Positions 24,397 through 33,500 of a DNA stretch of 34,554 bases are shown piece by piece (position 1 is the first letter of the stretch; each line of letters starts with the position of its first letter). A model generated the notes under the pieces. The model made no database searches and was not told the DNA's origin. It saw only the letters and a program-made list of their open reading frames with translations. This DNA is from Phycisphaerae bacterium (GTDB lineage: Bacteria > Planctomycetota > Phycisphaerae > JAAYCJ01): contig JAAZAW010000235.1 of the NCBI GenBank assembly GCA_012514125.1, forward strand, positions 1-34,554, in the 5' to 3' direction. Position numbers and translations under genes: made by a program.

Positions 24397-24419
24397 TTTT
24401 TGGCCTCTCGTTCATTCAT

Positions 24420-25868
24420 TCACAACCATTCTTTTTCATCCTGTCTGAGCAGGTCGTCTGCTTGTTGGGGGCCCCAGGTTCCGGGTTCATAGCTGAAGAT
24501 TTTATCGTCGGGACACGGTGTTGCGATGAGGGGTTCGACGGCTTTCCAGGCTGCTTCGATACTGGCGGCGCTCCAGAAGAGGGTTGGATCGCCCAGGAGT
24601 CCGTCGAGCAGGATTCGTTCGTAGGCTTCGGGCATTTTCATTCCCATCGAGGCGTAACGAAAATCCAGATGTACCGGTTCGATGCGGTCTTCGCGCTGAG
24701 GGGTTTTGACGGAAATGAGCAGTGAAATTCCTTCGTCGGGTTGAAGCCTGATGATCAGGCGATTGGATTGGACGTTACGGCAGAGCGCGGGGTTTTCCAT
24801 GACGCACAAGGGGATGCGTTTAAAATTGATGACGACTTGTGTCATCGATTGAGCCATATTTTTTCCGCAACGGATATAAAAGGGCACGCCGAACCATCGC
24901 CAGTTGTGGATGGCTAGTTTCACGGCGACATACGTGGGGGTTTTCGAGTTTGGATCGACGTTTTTTTCGTTTCGATATCCGTGGTATTGGCCGAAGACGA
25001 AATCCTGTTGCTGGATGGGTGAGAGGGACTTGAGGACTTGAAGTTTCTGGTCGTCGATCGAACCGGTGTATCCGACGACGGGCGATTCCATGGCGATCAG
25101 AGTGAGGACCTGCATGACGTGGTTTTGTACCATATCGCGCACGACGCCGGATTGTTCGTAATAGCTGCCGCGGCCTTCGACACCGATTTTTTCGGCGGCG
25201 GTGATTTGGACGCTGTCGATGTAGTTTCTGTTCCAGATCGGCTCGAAGACGGCGTTGGCGAATCGCAGGACGAGGAGATTTCGGATGGTGTCTTTGGCGA
25301 TATAATGATCGATGCGGTAGATGTGCTCAGGCTCGAAGAGATTCGAGAGCATCTGGTTAAGTCGCCGGGCGCCGGCCAGATCGTTTCCGAAGGGTTTTTC
25401 GATCATGATTCGGCAGGGGACTGGGGAGCGGCATTTTCCGATAAATTGGGTTTGTTCCATGGTTTTGAGGACGGTTTCCATTGTTTCGGGCGGCAGGGCC
25501 AGGTAGAAGAGGTAGTGGAGTTTTTCACAGGGTTTGATTTCCATGATCAGTGAGTTTAATTTTTGGAAATCGTCCGGATTATCGTAGTGCCCAGTGACAT
25601 AAAACAGGCGAGATTCAAACCGCTGCCAGGTTGACGGGTCGAATTTATTTTTTGAGAACGTTTCGACAGCATTTTTTAATTCATTTCGGAAGGAATCGTG
25701 GTTCAGCTCTGAACGGGCAAAGCCTACGATTTTGAATTGCTCTGGAAGCAGATTGGCGGATTCGAGATTGTACAAAGCGGGGATGAGCTTACGCCGGGTC
25801 AGATCGCCGGAAGCGCCGAAGATGATCATAACGCAGGGGACGTTGTTGTTTGTGAGTGATTGAGTCAT
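24420..25868 (-). CDS. zwf: Glucose-6-phosphate 1-dehydrogenase
   Basis: Oxidises glucose 6-phosphate to 6-phosphogluconolactone, making NADPH. The NADP-binding motif is FGASGDLTRRKL at 17-28. The substrate-binding RIDHYIAKD, near 183-191, has Ile-Ala where Leu-Gly is usual. It also has IMIEKPFGNDLAGARRLN and WRWFGVPFYIRCGKNM. Length of 482 is normal. GGAGGA lies upstream of the ATG. It heads a zwf-pgl unit. The pathway could feed either the pentose phosphate or Entner-Doudoroff route; gnd and edd are not in the window. Confidence 0.96.
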   Translation of the reverse strand: MTQSLTNNNVPCVMIIFGASGDLTRRKLIPALYNLESANLLPEQFKIVGFARSELNHDSFRNELKNAVETFSKNKFDPSTWQRFESRLFYVTGHYDNPDDFQKLNSLIMEIKPCEKLHYLFYLALPPETMETVLKTMEQTQFIGKCRSPVPCRIMIEKPFGNDLAGARRLNQMLSNLFEPEHIYRIDHYIAKDTIRNLLVLRFANAVFEPIWNRNYIDSVQITAAEKIGVEGRGSYYEQSGVVRDMVQNHVMQVLTLIAMESPVVGYTGSIDDQKLQVLKSLSPIQQQDFVFGQYHGYRNEKNVDPNSKTPTYVAVKLAIHNWRWFGVPFYIRCGKNMAQSMTQVVINFKRIPLCVMENPALCRNVQSNRLIIRLQPDEGISLLISVKTPQREDRIEPVHLDFRYASMGMKMPEAYERILLDGLLGDPTLFWSAASIEAAWKAVEPLIATPCPDDKIFSYEPGTWGPQQADDLLRQDEKEWL

Positions 25869-25926
25869 GCTGGTTCGTTCCTCCGTTTTTCGGGTTTATG
25901 GTCCGAGGTATTCTTAAATTATATAG

Positions 25927-25964
25927 TTGGAAGTCGGAAGTTGGAAGTTGGAAGTTGGAAGTTG
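25927..25964. repeat. Heptamer tandem repeat TTGGAAG
   Basis: Five units of TTGGAAG (one TCGGAAG) plus three further bases, with exact 7-base spacing. It stands next to the third copy of the dispersed repeat. Confidence 0.85.
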
Positions 25965-25968
25965 CGGA

Positions 25969-26021
25969 GAGGATTGTCTGATGATAGGAGTCGTTTTCGG
26001 ATTTCCGCTTTCGCGGGAATG
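25969..26021. repeat. Diverged third copy of the dispersed repeat
   Basis: It shares the left end (GAGGATTGT) and the right hairpin (GGATTTCCGCTTTCGCGGGA, then ATG) with 10988-11045, but its central palindrome has changed. Same orientation as copy 2. Confidence 0.65.
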
Positions 26022-26237
26022 TTTATTTGGTTTTTGATGTGACGACTTGTCTGATCGAAGAAGATAACTTCTTTCATAATTAAAGATAACACATGGCCGG
26101 CCAAATGCAAATTTTTGGGTTGGGCTGGAGGGGGGTAAAAGAGGCAAAGTGTGGTCGGCTTGGGGGTTATGGATTTAAAAAAAATAAAAAATTATTTTTG
26201 GCGGATATTTTTGGAGATTGGCGGCAGAGAGGCTATA

Positions 26238-26291
26238 GGGATTTCTATAGAGATTTCTATGGAGGGCAGGGATTTCTATAGAAATCTCTAT
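26238..26291. repeat. Composite palindrome of GGGATTTCTATAG units
   Basis: A 13-base unit GGGATTTCTATAG occurs at 26238-26250 and 26269-26281, with a shorter GATTTCTAT at 26252-26260. A 14-bp perfect inverted repeat joins 26247-26260 to 26278-26291, and 26271-26286 is itself a 16-bp palindrome. It lies 8-61 bases past the ATPase stop codon, a place for a 3' hairpin, but without a T run. Confidence 0.75.
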
Positions 26292-26298
26292 GGCAATT

Positions 26299-28878
26299 CT
26301 ATTTCTGATGCGTAGCGGGGGTTTTTGGTGGGTTGGGACGGGTGAAATATTTGAAGAATTCGAACCAGACGATGCTTGCCGCGCCGCAGATGAGACAGAT
26401 CAGGAGGTCGGTCGAATGGAGCGGTGCAAAGTGGAACATATTCTGGAGCGGGGGGAGGTAGAGGACGAGCGTGAGGAAGAGAGTTGCGCCGCTGAGGATC
26501 AGCCAGAGGGCTTGATTTCTTTTTTTCAGCAGGGCGGGGATTGTTTGAATCCAGGAGCGGTTGGTCAGGATCAGCCCGATGTTGGCGACGATCAGGGTTG
26601 TAAAGGCGAGGGTTCGCGCATTGTTGTTTTCGGCAGAGGAGTCCTGAGAACCCGCGATGAGGTAGACGGCGAGGGTGAAGATTAAAACGCTGAGTCCCTG
26701 CAAGATGCTCAGGGTGAGAGTTTTTTTGCTGAGGAGGGGATTTTTTAAGTTTCGCGGCGGACGTTTCATGATATCGGCTTCGCCGGATTCGGCTTCGAAG
26801 ACGATGGAACAGGCGGGATCGATGATCAGTTCGAGGAAGACGATATGGACGGGTAAAAGGATCAGAGGCCATTTGAACAGGACGGGCAGGAGGGACAAAC
26901 CGGCGATAGGGACATGGACGGCAAAGATGTAGGCCATTGCTTTTTTGAGGTTGTCGAAGATTCGACGTCCCATTTTGACGGCATCGACGATGGAGGAAAA
27001 GTCGTCGTCGACGAGGACCAGGTCGGAGGCTTCACGAGCGACGTCTGTTCCGCGTCCGCCCATGGCGATGCCGATATTGGCGGCTTTGAGAGCGGGTGCG
27101 TCGTTGACACCGTCGCCGGTCATGGCGACGGTTTCGCCATTGGCTTTTAGTGCCTGGACGAGACGGAGTTTTTGTTCGGGGACGACTCTCGCGAAGATGT
27201 TGACGGTTTTGATTTGTTGTTGGAGGTCGTCGTCGGAGAGTTGATCAAGCTCGGGGCCTGTGAGTACCTGGTCCATGGGCGAGAGGCCTATTTGTTGGGC
27301 GATGTTTTTTGCGGTTCCGGGGTAGTCGCCTGTGATCATGATTACCCGGATGCCGGCGTCGTAACATTCGCGGATTGAATTGTCGACGCCGGGTCGGACG
27401 GGATCGGCGAAACCGATCAGGCCTATGAATTTGAAGACAAAGGCGTGCTGTTGGATCGGGAGATCAGTTTTGTGGAAGTTGGCGCGTGCGACGGCGAGGA
27501 TTCGGAGTCCGTCGTCAGCCATCTGCGCGACTTTTTTTGCGAGATCGGCCTGTTGGGAGTCGGAGAAGTGGCAGAGGTCTGCGACGGCTTCGGGTGCTCC
27601 TTTTGCGGCGATGGTATAATTTTGTTCATCGGGAGATTTCCAGACATGCGAGAGAGCCAGCAGGTTGTGCGAGAGCGGATATTCCTGGATGAGGGTCCAA
27701 TCGTCGTGGAGATGCTCGGTATTTGTCAGGTTTAATTTTCCGAGCCTTCGGAGGGCTTTTTCCATGGGGTCGAAAGGGTCTCGTTGGCTGGCGAGGATGC
27801 CGAATTCGACGAGTTCGTGAAATTTTTCGGGAAGTCCGTCCCGGCGATGATGTTTAACATCGTAAAATTCGCCGTCGGTGTAAATTTGACTGACGGACAT
27901 CATGTTGAGGGTCAGCGTTCCTGTTTTATCGACGCAGAGGACGGAGGCGGATCCGAGGGTTTCGACGGCGGGGACTTTCCGTGTGAGGACATGTTTTTTT
28001 GAGATTCGCCAGGCTCCGAGGGCGAGGAAGATGGTCATAACGACGGGAAATTCTTCGGGCATCATGGCCATGGCGAGGGTAAGTCCGGCGAGAAAGCCCG
28101 TGGGCCAGTCCTGATTTGTCAGGCCATAGACGATGACGACGATGGTGCAGAGGATTAATCCGACGATGGTGAGATTGCGAACGATTTTGCCTGTTTCTTT
28201 TTTTAAGGCGGTGGGGGCGGTATCGATGGATTGCAGCGCTTTCCCGATTTTGCCCATTTCGGTAAAAATGCCGGTTTTGAGGACTCGCGCGATGCCCTGG
28301 CCACTGACGACGAGGGTTCCGGAATAGATAAAGGGCAAGTTGTCGCCGCCTGGTGGTGTTAATTCCATTTTCTGGTCCCAGGCGATTTTTCGGACGGGGG
28401 CGGATTCACCGGTGAGGAGGGATTCATCGGTTTCAAAATTTGAGCAGTTTTCGAGGACCGCATCGGCGGGGACGCGATCTCCTTCGACGAGTACAAGATA
28501 GTCGCCGCGAACCACATCGCGTCCGGCGATTCGTTTTTCTTCACCGTCGCGAATGACCAGGGCACGCGGGCTTGAAAGGTCTCTCAAGGCTTCAAGGGCG
28601 CGTTCGGTTTTTCGTTCCTGGTAAAGAGTGATTCCCATGACGACAAAGACGAAACTCAGGAGCATGAGGGCGTCCTGGAGTTCGCCTAATCCGAGATAGA
28701 TTCCGCCACAGGCTACGAGGAGAAGGAACATCGGCTCACGGACCACGTCGAGTGCAATGGCAAGGAAGCTACGCTGTTTTGAAGAAGGCAATTCGTTGTA
28801 TCCTTCGGTTGCAAGCCTGGTGTCGGCTTCCTGTCGGGTCAAGCCTTTGAATGCACTGATGTCCCATTTTCTTGTCAT
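26299..28878 (-). CDS. P-type cation-transporting ATPase (P2-like, PEEFP motif)
   Basis: ATP-driven cation pump in the inner membrane, 859 residues. In order: an N-terminal cation-ATPase domain (TRQEADTRLATEGYNEL, 14-30), the actuator loop LLTGESAP near 178, a TM4 ion-site motif MPEEFPVVMT near 270, the phosphorylation site DKTGTLT near 316, and the hinge TGDGVNDAPAL near 587. The C-terminal membrane block has LELIIDPACSIVFEAESGE near 680. No CPC motif or metal-binding domain is present, so it is not a heavy-metal pump. PEEFP replaces the PEGLP/PEALP of well-studied Ca pumps, so the ion (Ca, Mn or other) is not certain. AAGG stands before the ATG. The upstream MFS gene is separated by a repeat, so co-transcription is possible only through it. 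Confidence 0.92.
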   Translation of the reverse strand: MTRKWDISAFKGLTRQEADTRLATEGYNELPSSKQRSFLAIALDVVREPMFLLLVACGGIYLGLGELQDALMLLSFVFVVMGITLYQERKTERALEALRDLSSPRALVIRDGEEKRIAGRDVVRGDYLVLVEGDRVPADAVLENCSNFETDESLLTGESAPVRKIAWDQKMELTPPGGDNLPFIYSGTLVVSGQGIARVLKTGIFTEMGKIGKALQSIDTAPTALKKETGKIVRNLTIVGLILCTIVVIVYGLTNQDWPTGFLAGLTLAMAMMPEEFPVVMTIFLALGAWRISKKHVLTRKVPAVETLGSASVLCVDKTGTLTLNMMSVSQIYTDGEFYDVKHHRRDGLPEKFHELVEFGILASQRDPFDPMEKALRRLGKLNLTNTEHLHDDWTLIQEYPLSHNLLALSHVWKSPDEQNYTIAAKGAPEAVADLCHFSDSQQADLAKKVAQMADDGLRILAVARANFHKTDLPIQQHAFVFKFIGLIGFADPVRPGVDNSIRECYDAGIRVIMITGDYPGTAKNIAQQIGLSPMDQVLTGPELDQLSDDDLQQQIKTVNIFARVVPEQKLRLVQALKANGETVAMTGDGVNDAPALKAANIGIAMGGRGTDVAREASDLVLVDDDFSSIVDAVKMGRRIFDNLKKAMAYIFAVHVPIAGLSLLPVLFKWPLILLPVHIVFLELIIDPACSIVFEAESGEADIMKRPPRNLKNPLLSKKTLTLSILQGLSVLIFTLAVYLIAGSQDSSAENNNARTLAFTTLIVANIGLILTNRSWIQTIPALLKKRNQALWLILSGATLFLTLVLYLPPLQNMFHFAPLHSTDLLICLICGAASIVWFEFFKYFTRPNPPKTPATHQK

Positions 28879-28899
28879 TGCGAGCCTTTTCGAATATTG

Positions 28900-28969
28900 T
28901 TGGAAGTACGAGAAGATGGATTCCCGCCATCGTGGGAATGACAGAGTATTTGGTGGATTTTACTTCCAA
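28900..28969. repeat. Nested inverted repeat between MFS and ATPase genes
   Basis: The outer arms TTGGAAGT (28900-28907) and ACTTCCAA (28962-28969) enclose a hairpin ATTCCC-N8-GGGAAT (28920-28939). The hairpin matches the dispersed-repeat family (GGATTCCCGC, then GGGAATGAC, 28918-28942). Confidence 0.75.
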
Positions 28970-29010
28970 CTTTTAATTTTTAACTTCCGATGGATAACTT
29001 TTCCATAAAA

Positions 29011-30333
29011 TTATTTTTCCGAACTTGCCAGGAGTTGTGGTTCAGGCTCGATATTGGGGGAGAGGGGAGTGTTTTCTTCCGGGGCGGGCCGGCGTGATTG
29101 GCGGACGATTTCGATCAGGGCAGGGACTTTTAATGAGAAAAGGATCGCTCCGAAGATGCAGCAAAAGCCGCTGAACAGGAACGTATTTGGGGCGCCGATT
29201 TGTTTGGCCAGTATACCTCCGACGAGACTTCCGAGGGGGGCAGCTCCCATGAAGGCCATGGTATAGAAGCTCATTACGCGGCCTCGTTTGTCATCGTCCG
29301 CGATGGTTTGAAGGACGGTATTGCTTGCGGCTGAGGTGACCATCATTCCGAAGCCTACGAGCACCATCAGGATGAGGGATAGCCATAGGATGTTGGAAAA
29401 GGCGAAAGCCATGATTCCGACGCCGAAGATTGTGCAGGCACTGCCGATGATTTTGCCGAGACCTTGAGCATTGGGTCTGGCGGCGAGGAAGACGGCGCCG
29501 AAAAAGGCACCGAGTCCTGAGGCTCCGACGAGAAAGCCATAGGTGTGCGAATCGCCGTGAAGATGGATTTTTGCAAATACGGGCAACAGCACGGTGAATG
29601 GGACGAAGCTGAACAGGCAGATCAGGAGAAGGACCGAACGGATAGGGGCGAAACCGGCTGCGTATTTTAATCCTTCTTTAAATCCATCGAATGGGTGTTG
29701 GTGTTGTATGGTTACCAGGGGTTTGGTGTGATTGAGTTTCATTGCGGCGAGAGCGAGAAGAATGGCGATATAGCTTAACCCGTTGAACCAGAAGCATATT
29801 CCTTCGCCATATCGGGCGATAAGGATTCCGGCGATCGTTGGGCCGATGAGACGCGCGCCGTTGAAGACGGAGGAGTTGAGGGCGATGGCATTGCCCAGAT
29901 CGTCGCGATTTTCGACCATCTCCAAGACGAAGGAATGCCGGATTGGGATATCAAAGCCGTTGATTATGCCCTGGATGGCGGTTAGCGTTATGATTCCGGG
30001 GAGGGTCAAGGTTCCGGTGGAATACATGATCGCCAGAGTCAGCGCCTGGCACATAGCCAGCAATTGTGTGGTGAAGAGGAGTCGATGTCGATTCCAGCGG
30101 TCGGCGAGCACACCGCCTGTCGGGGCGCCCAGGAAGGCGGGGATTTGGCCTGCGAAGCTGACGACGCCCAGAACCACTTCAGACCCTGTCATTTCATAGG
30201 CGAGCCAACCCATGGCGATGGATTGCATCCATGTTCCGATCTGGGAAAAGATCTGCCCCATGAAGAATAAACGGAAATTTCTATATTTCAAGGCCCGGAC
30301 CAGGGTTGGCCAGCCCGTTGACTTCTCATTCAT
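29011..30333 (-). CDS. MFS transporter, MFS_3/EntS-like exporter
   Basis: Inner-membrane transporter of the major facilitator superfamily, about 440 residues with roughly 12 hydrophobic segments. The opening ALKYRNFRLFFMGQIFSQIG and the loop GGVLADRWNRHRLLFTTQ are typical of the MFS_3 group, which includes the enterobactin exporter EntS and macrolide exporters. The second half has KRGRVMSFYTMAFMGAAPLG. No siderophore or antibiotic gene is near, so the substrate is unknown. The ATG at 30333 is preferred because homologues begin close to the NFRLF segment, though neither it nor the ATG at 30369 has a ribosome-binding site. Divergent from the AsmA-like gene. Confidence 0.88.
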   Translation of the reverse strand: MNEKSTGWPTLVRALKYRNFRLFFMGQIFSQIGTWMQSIAMGWLAYEMTGSEVVLGVVSFAGQIPAFLGAPTGGVLADRWNRHRLLFTTQLLAMCQALTLAIMYSTGTLTLPGIITLTAIQGIINGFDIPIRHSFVLEMVENRDDLGNAIALNSSVFNGARLIGPTIAGILIARYGEGICFWFNGLSYIAILLALAAMKLNHTKPLVTIQHQHPFDGFKEGLKYAAGFAPIRSVLLLICLFSFVPFTVLLPVFAKIHLHGDSHTYGFLVGASGLGAFFGAVFLAARPNAQGLGKIIGSACTIFGVGIMAFAFSNILWLSLILMVLVGFGMMVTSAASNTVLQTIADDDKRGRVMSFYTMAFMGAAPLGSLVGGILAKQIGAPNTFLFSGFCCIFGAILFSLKVPALIEIVRQSRRPAPEENTPLSPNIEPEPQLLASSEK

Positions 30334-30566
30334 GTTTATTTGTGATTTATAAAAGTAAAATAGTCGCATGGGTAATTTTCAACAACCTTTAGTAAAAATG
30401 GCGTAAAAACACCCATTCAAAGATTAATCATATCATCGCTGGGCCGGGTTTGTGAAGTCTGTTTGTTTTTAATGATGAATTTGATGATTATTTTACGAGA
30501 AGCATCTCTGGAAGGTTGGTATAAAGTCTTGTGAAATTCCGTTTTTGTTCATAAAATTCAAGTTCT

Positions 30567-33500
30567 ATGGAAGCACCAGAGAAGAAGAAAAAACAGTTGA
30601 TGCAAGATCGACCGAAAGGATGTCGCACGAGACGCATTCGGAATATTGTATTGATTGCGCTGGGGGGGCTATTTTTGTTGTTGGCGGCGGGGCCTTATAT
30701 TATTCCGCGAGAGTATCTTCGGAAAAAGATCGCCGGACATCTTTCGGAGAAGACTCAGTCGGCGGTGAGGGTTGATCGGGCGTCGATAGGATGGTTTTCG
30801 GGGCTTAGACTTTGGGGACTTGAACTGGAGAATAACGAGACGCAGGCGTGTGTGTCGATTTCGCGGATGAAGATTCCGATTGAGCCGGTGAAATTGCTTT
30901 TTGGGGGAGCGGCGAGTTTTGTTCGGCTTGAAGGGGTGAAGGTTGAGCTTGTTGAGCGAGCACAATCGCCGGAGTTAAAGCTGACGGAATTTTGTCCGTC
31001 GGGGTTGCCGGTGCAGCGAGTTCAGCTTTCGGATTTGCAGATCGATTTTATGTGGCGGGATGGATTCAGGCAGGAGATGATGGTACCCTGGCTGGAGTTT
31101 ATTTTTGATCTGTCGAATCAGACGGTGCAATATGATGCCCAGGCGAAATTGCAGGCGAGGCGTGAGGCAGGATCGTCGGCGGAGTATGTGGGACGTTTGA
31201 CGACTCATGGGAATTTTGAATTCGTGCGGCAGGAGGGTCAGCAATGTCTGGCGGGGACACTGAACGTCGACTGGCAGGACCTGGATCTTTCGATTCTTCG
31301 CCTTGAACGGATCGAGCGATTCGATATCGCAAAGTTTGCAGGGAAGTCAGGGGGGAACCTTACTCTGGAGATATTTCCGGATTTTCATTTTCGGTGGAAT
31401 TCACGGACGCGGTTTGATGATTTGATTGTCAGGCGTGGAGAGGTTTCGACGCCGGGGAAGATCGATCGGCTTACGGTGATCAGTAAGGGGGAATTTGACC
31501 CGGTGACGGGGAAATTGACGCTTGGACGTCTGGATGTGAGCAGTTCGCCTTTAGAGATTTCGAGTACGATGACGGGACGGTTGGACCAGAACGATTTCGA
31601 TCTTGCGACACTTGATCTGGACGGCAGGCTCGATATGGCGATGGTGGCCGCTTTAGCGCCCGGACTGGCCAGGTCGCTGGGCGAGGAGGGCAGGATCGAT
31701 GGACCTTGTTATTTTGATTTTTCGTGGAAGGATGAACCTGCGGGGTATCAGATCGAGGTACACGTGAATGCGGACGGTGTTTTTCTGGATCGGCCGGGAA
31801 CGATTTTGAAAAGGGCGGACGATGCGTTGAATGGGTCGATTTCGATTCATACCGATCAGGCGACGTGGCCTTGGGTGGTGGTTGACCGTGTTGATTTCAA
31901 GGTGGGTCAGACCGAATTGCATGGCTGGGGACGATTGCCGCCGATTCGGAGCGGCGATGATCCTGATGTGTGGTTGGATGAGGTTCGGCGATTGGCGGAG
32001 TTTGAGGTGACGGTGAATTGTCCGGAGTTGCTTTGGTTTTCGCCGAGAGTGCCTGCGATGGGAGATGTATTGACGTGGGCGAATCTTTCCGGGCCTGTCG
32101 GGATACGTTTGGGATATACGGGGCAGGAAGATGTCGGGCGGATGGATATGGATGTGGAACTCAATGAGAGCGGCACGCTGGGATTGGGTGATATTTTTGT
32201 CAAGCCCGAAGACGAGAAAATCGATCTGCGGTTTCAAGGTTTTTTGCCGTGGCATACTCGTGAGCCTCAGGTGTGGATTTATGCGTTCGGCAAGTGCGGC
32301 GAGGCGGAAATAATGACGGATCAGCGACCGCTGAAGATAATCTGGGCGTTTACGCAAACGCCTGATAAGAAACCTGCGATCGATCTTTTCGGTGATGTGT
32401 CCATTGAGGTTCATGGGCTGGGTTCGATGCTGGCTTATTCGCCGCGGTTGAAGCGGGATCGACCGGCAGAGCATGTGGGGGGAGCGTTTGAGTTTGAATT
32501 GGGTCATGTATTGCGGGCGACGCTTGAAGATGGGCGCTGGACGATGCAAAACGCGCGGGTTCATTTTGAGCTTGAGGCGGATAAGGTATGGGTTGATCTG
32601 CCGGAGAAATTTATGAAGCCCGCGGATGTGCCGATGTCGGTGAGGGTGGATTATACGTATACGAACCGGATGAAACAACACGAGTTTCAGGGCGAGGCGC
32701 GGTGGTGTTCGACTCAGGCGGAGTTTGAGATTCTTCGGATCGACGCGAAGGACAACCGCATCGAAGGCAGGGGTGAGATTCGTGTGGAAGGGCTTAAAAA
32801 TACGCTGAATTCGATGCCGGTGCTTTCGAAAATGATCGATAAGGTCGGAGTTGTCGATGGCGGATTGACGATGGGTTTACAATGGTCGAGCGATGTGCAG
32901 AAGGACAAGATCGACTGGTCGATTGATGCGACTGCGACGAGGGTGGAGATGGATGGCGAGCATGTCAAGTCTGAAACGATGCCTGCGACGATGGAGGGGC
33001 AGTTGATTTTGCCTGCTTCGCCTGATGAAACGCCCCGGACGTATATTATTTCCAAATTGCGGTCTCAACTGGGACAAAGTTATGTAAATCTGGAGCATGG
33101 TTCGATTCTTCTCAGGGGCGGTGAGAGGGACGGTTGGGGCAGGATGTTCGGTGTCGAGCCCTGGATGCTTCGGCACAGTGGTCCGTTTCAATCGTTTTCA
33201 TTCAGCTTGTCGGGTCATTTGGATGCGCAGAGCCGGTGGCTTAGGGTTAATCGAAAAGTTCGGGAAGTGCTTGATGAGTATGGTTTACGGGGTGGGGCGG
33301 ATTTCAATCTGGAGGCGGGTTTTAAAGATTCGCTTTTACAAACGACTTTTAGTGCCCGGCTGGAGGAGATGGCGTTTGAATACGACGATATATTGACTAA
33401 AAGAAAAGGTGTGCCCGGTTCACTTGAGATGTCGGTATTTGTTTGGCCTGACGCAGAAGACATCGACGTTTGTCATGTTCAACTTGCTTATGCGAAATTT

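Larger units (their letters stand above)
25869..26298. other. Repeat-rich intergenic region, zwf and cation ATPase
   Basis: 430 bases between two minus-strand genes. It holds a heptamer array (25927-25964), a third relative of the 58-base repeat (25969-26021) and a composite palindrome (26238-26291). No gene is seen. Confidence 0.65.

Noticed and set aside
25927..26291. Tandem and palindromic repeats considered as a CRISPR array
   Set aside because: Units are 7-13 bases without 30-base spacers, and no cas genes are present.
30545..30775. 76-residue plus-strand frame at the start of the AsmA-like gene
   Set aside because: Overlaps in another frame; the long frame from 30567 has the membrane helix and AsmA-like signature.
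31653..32681. 342-residue minus-strand frame inside the AsmA-like gene
   Set aside because: Arg/His/Pro-rich antisense shadow; the plus strand has one continuous frame across it.
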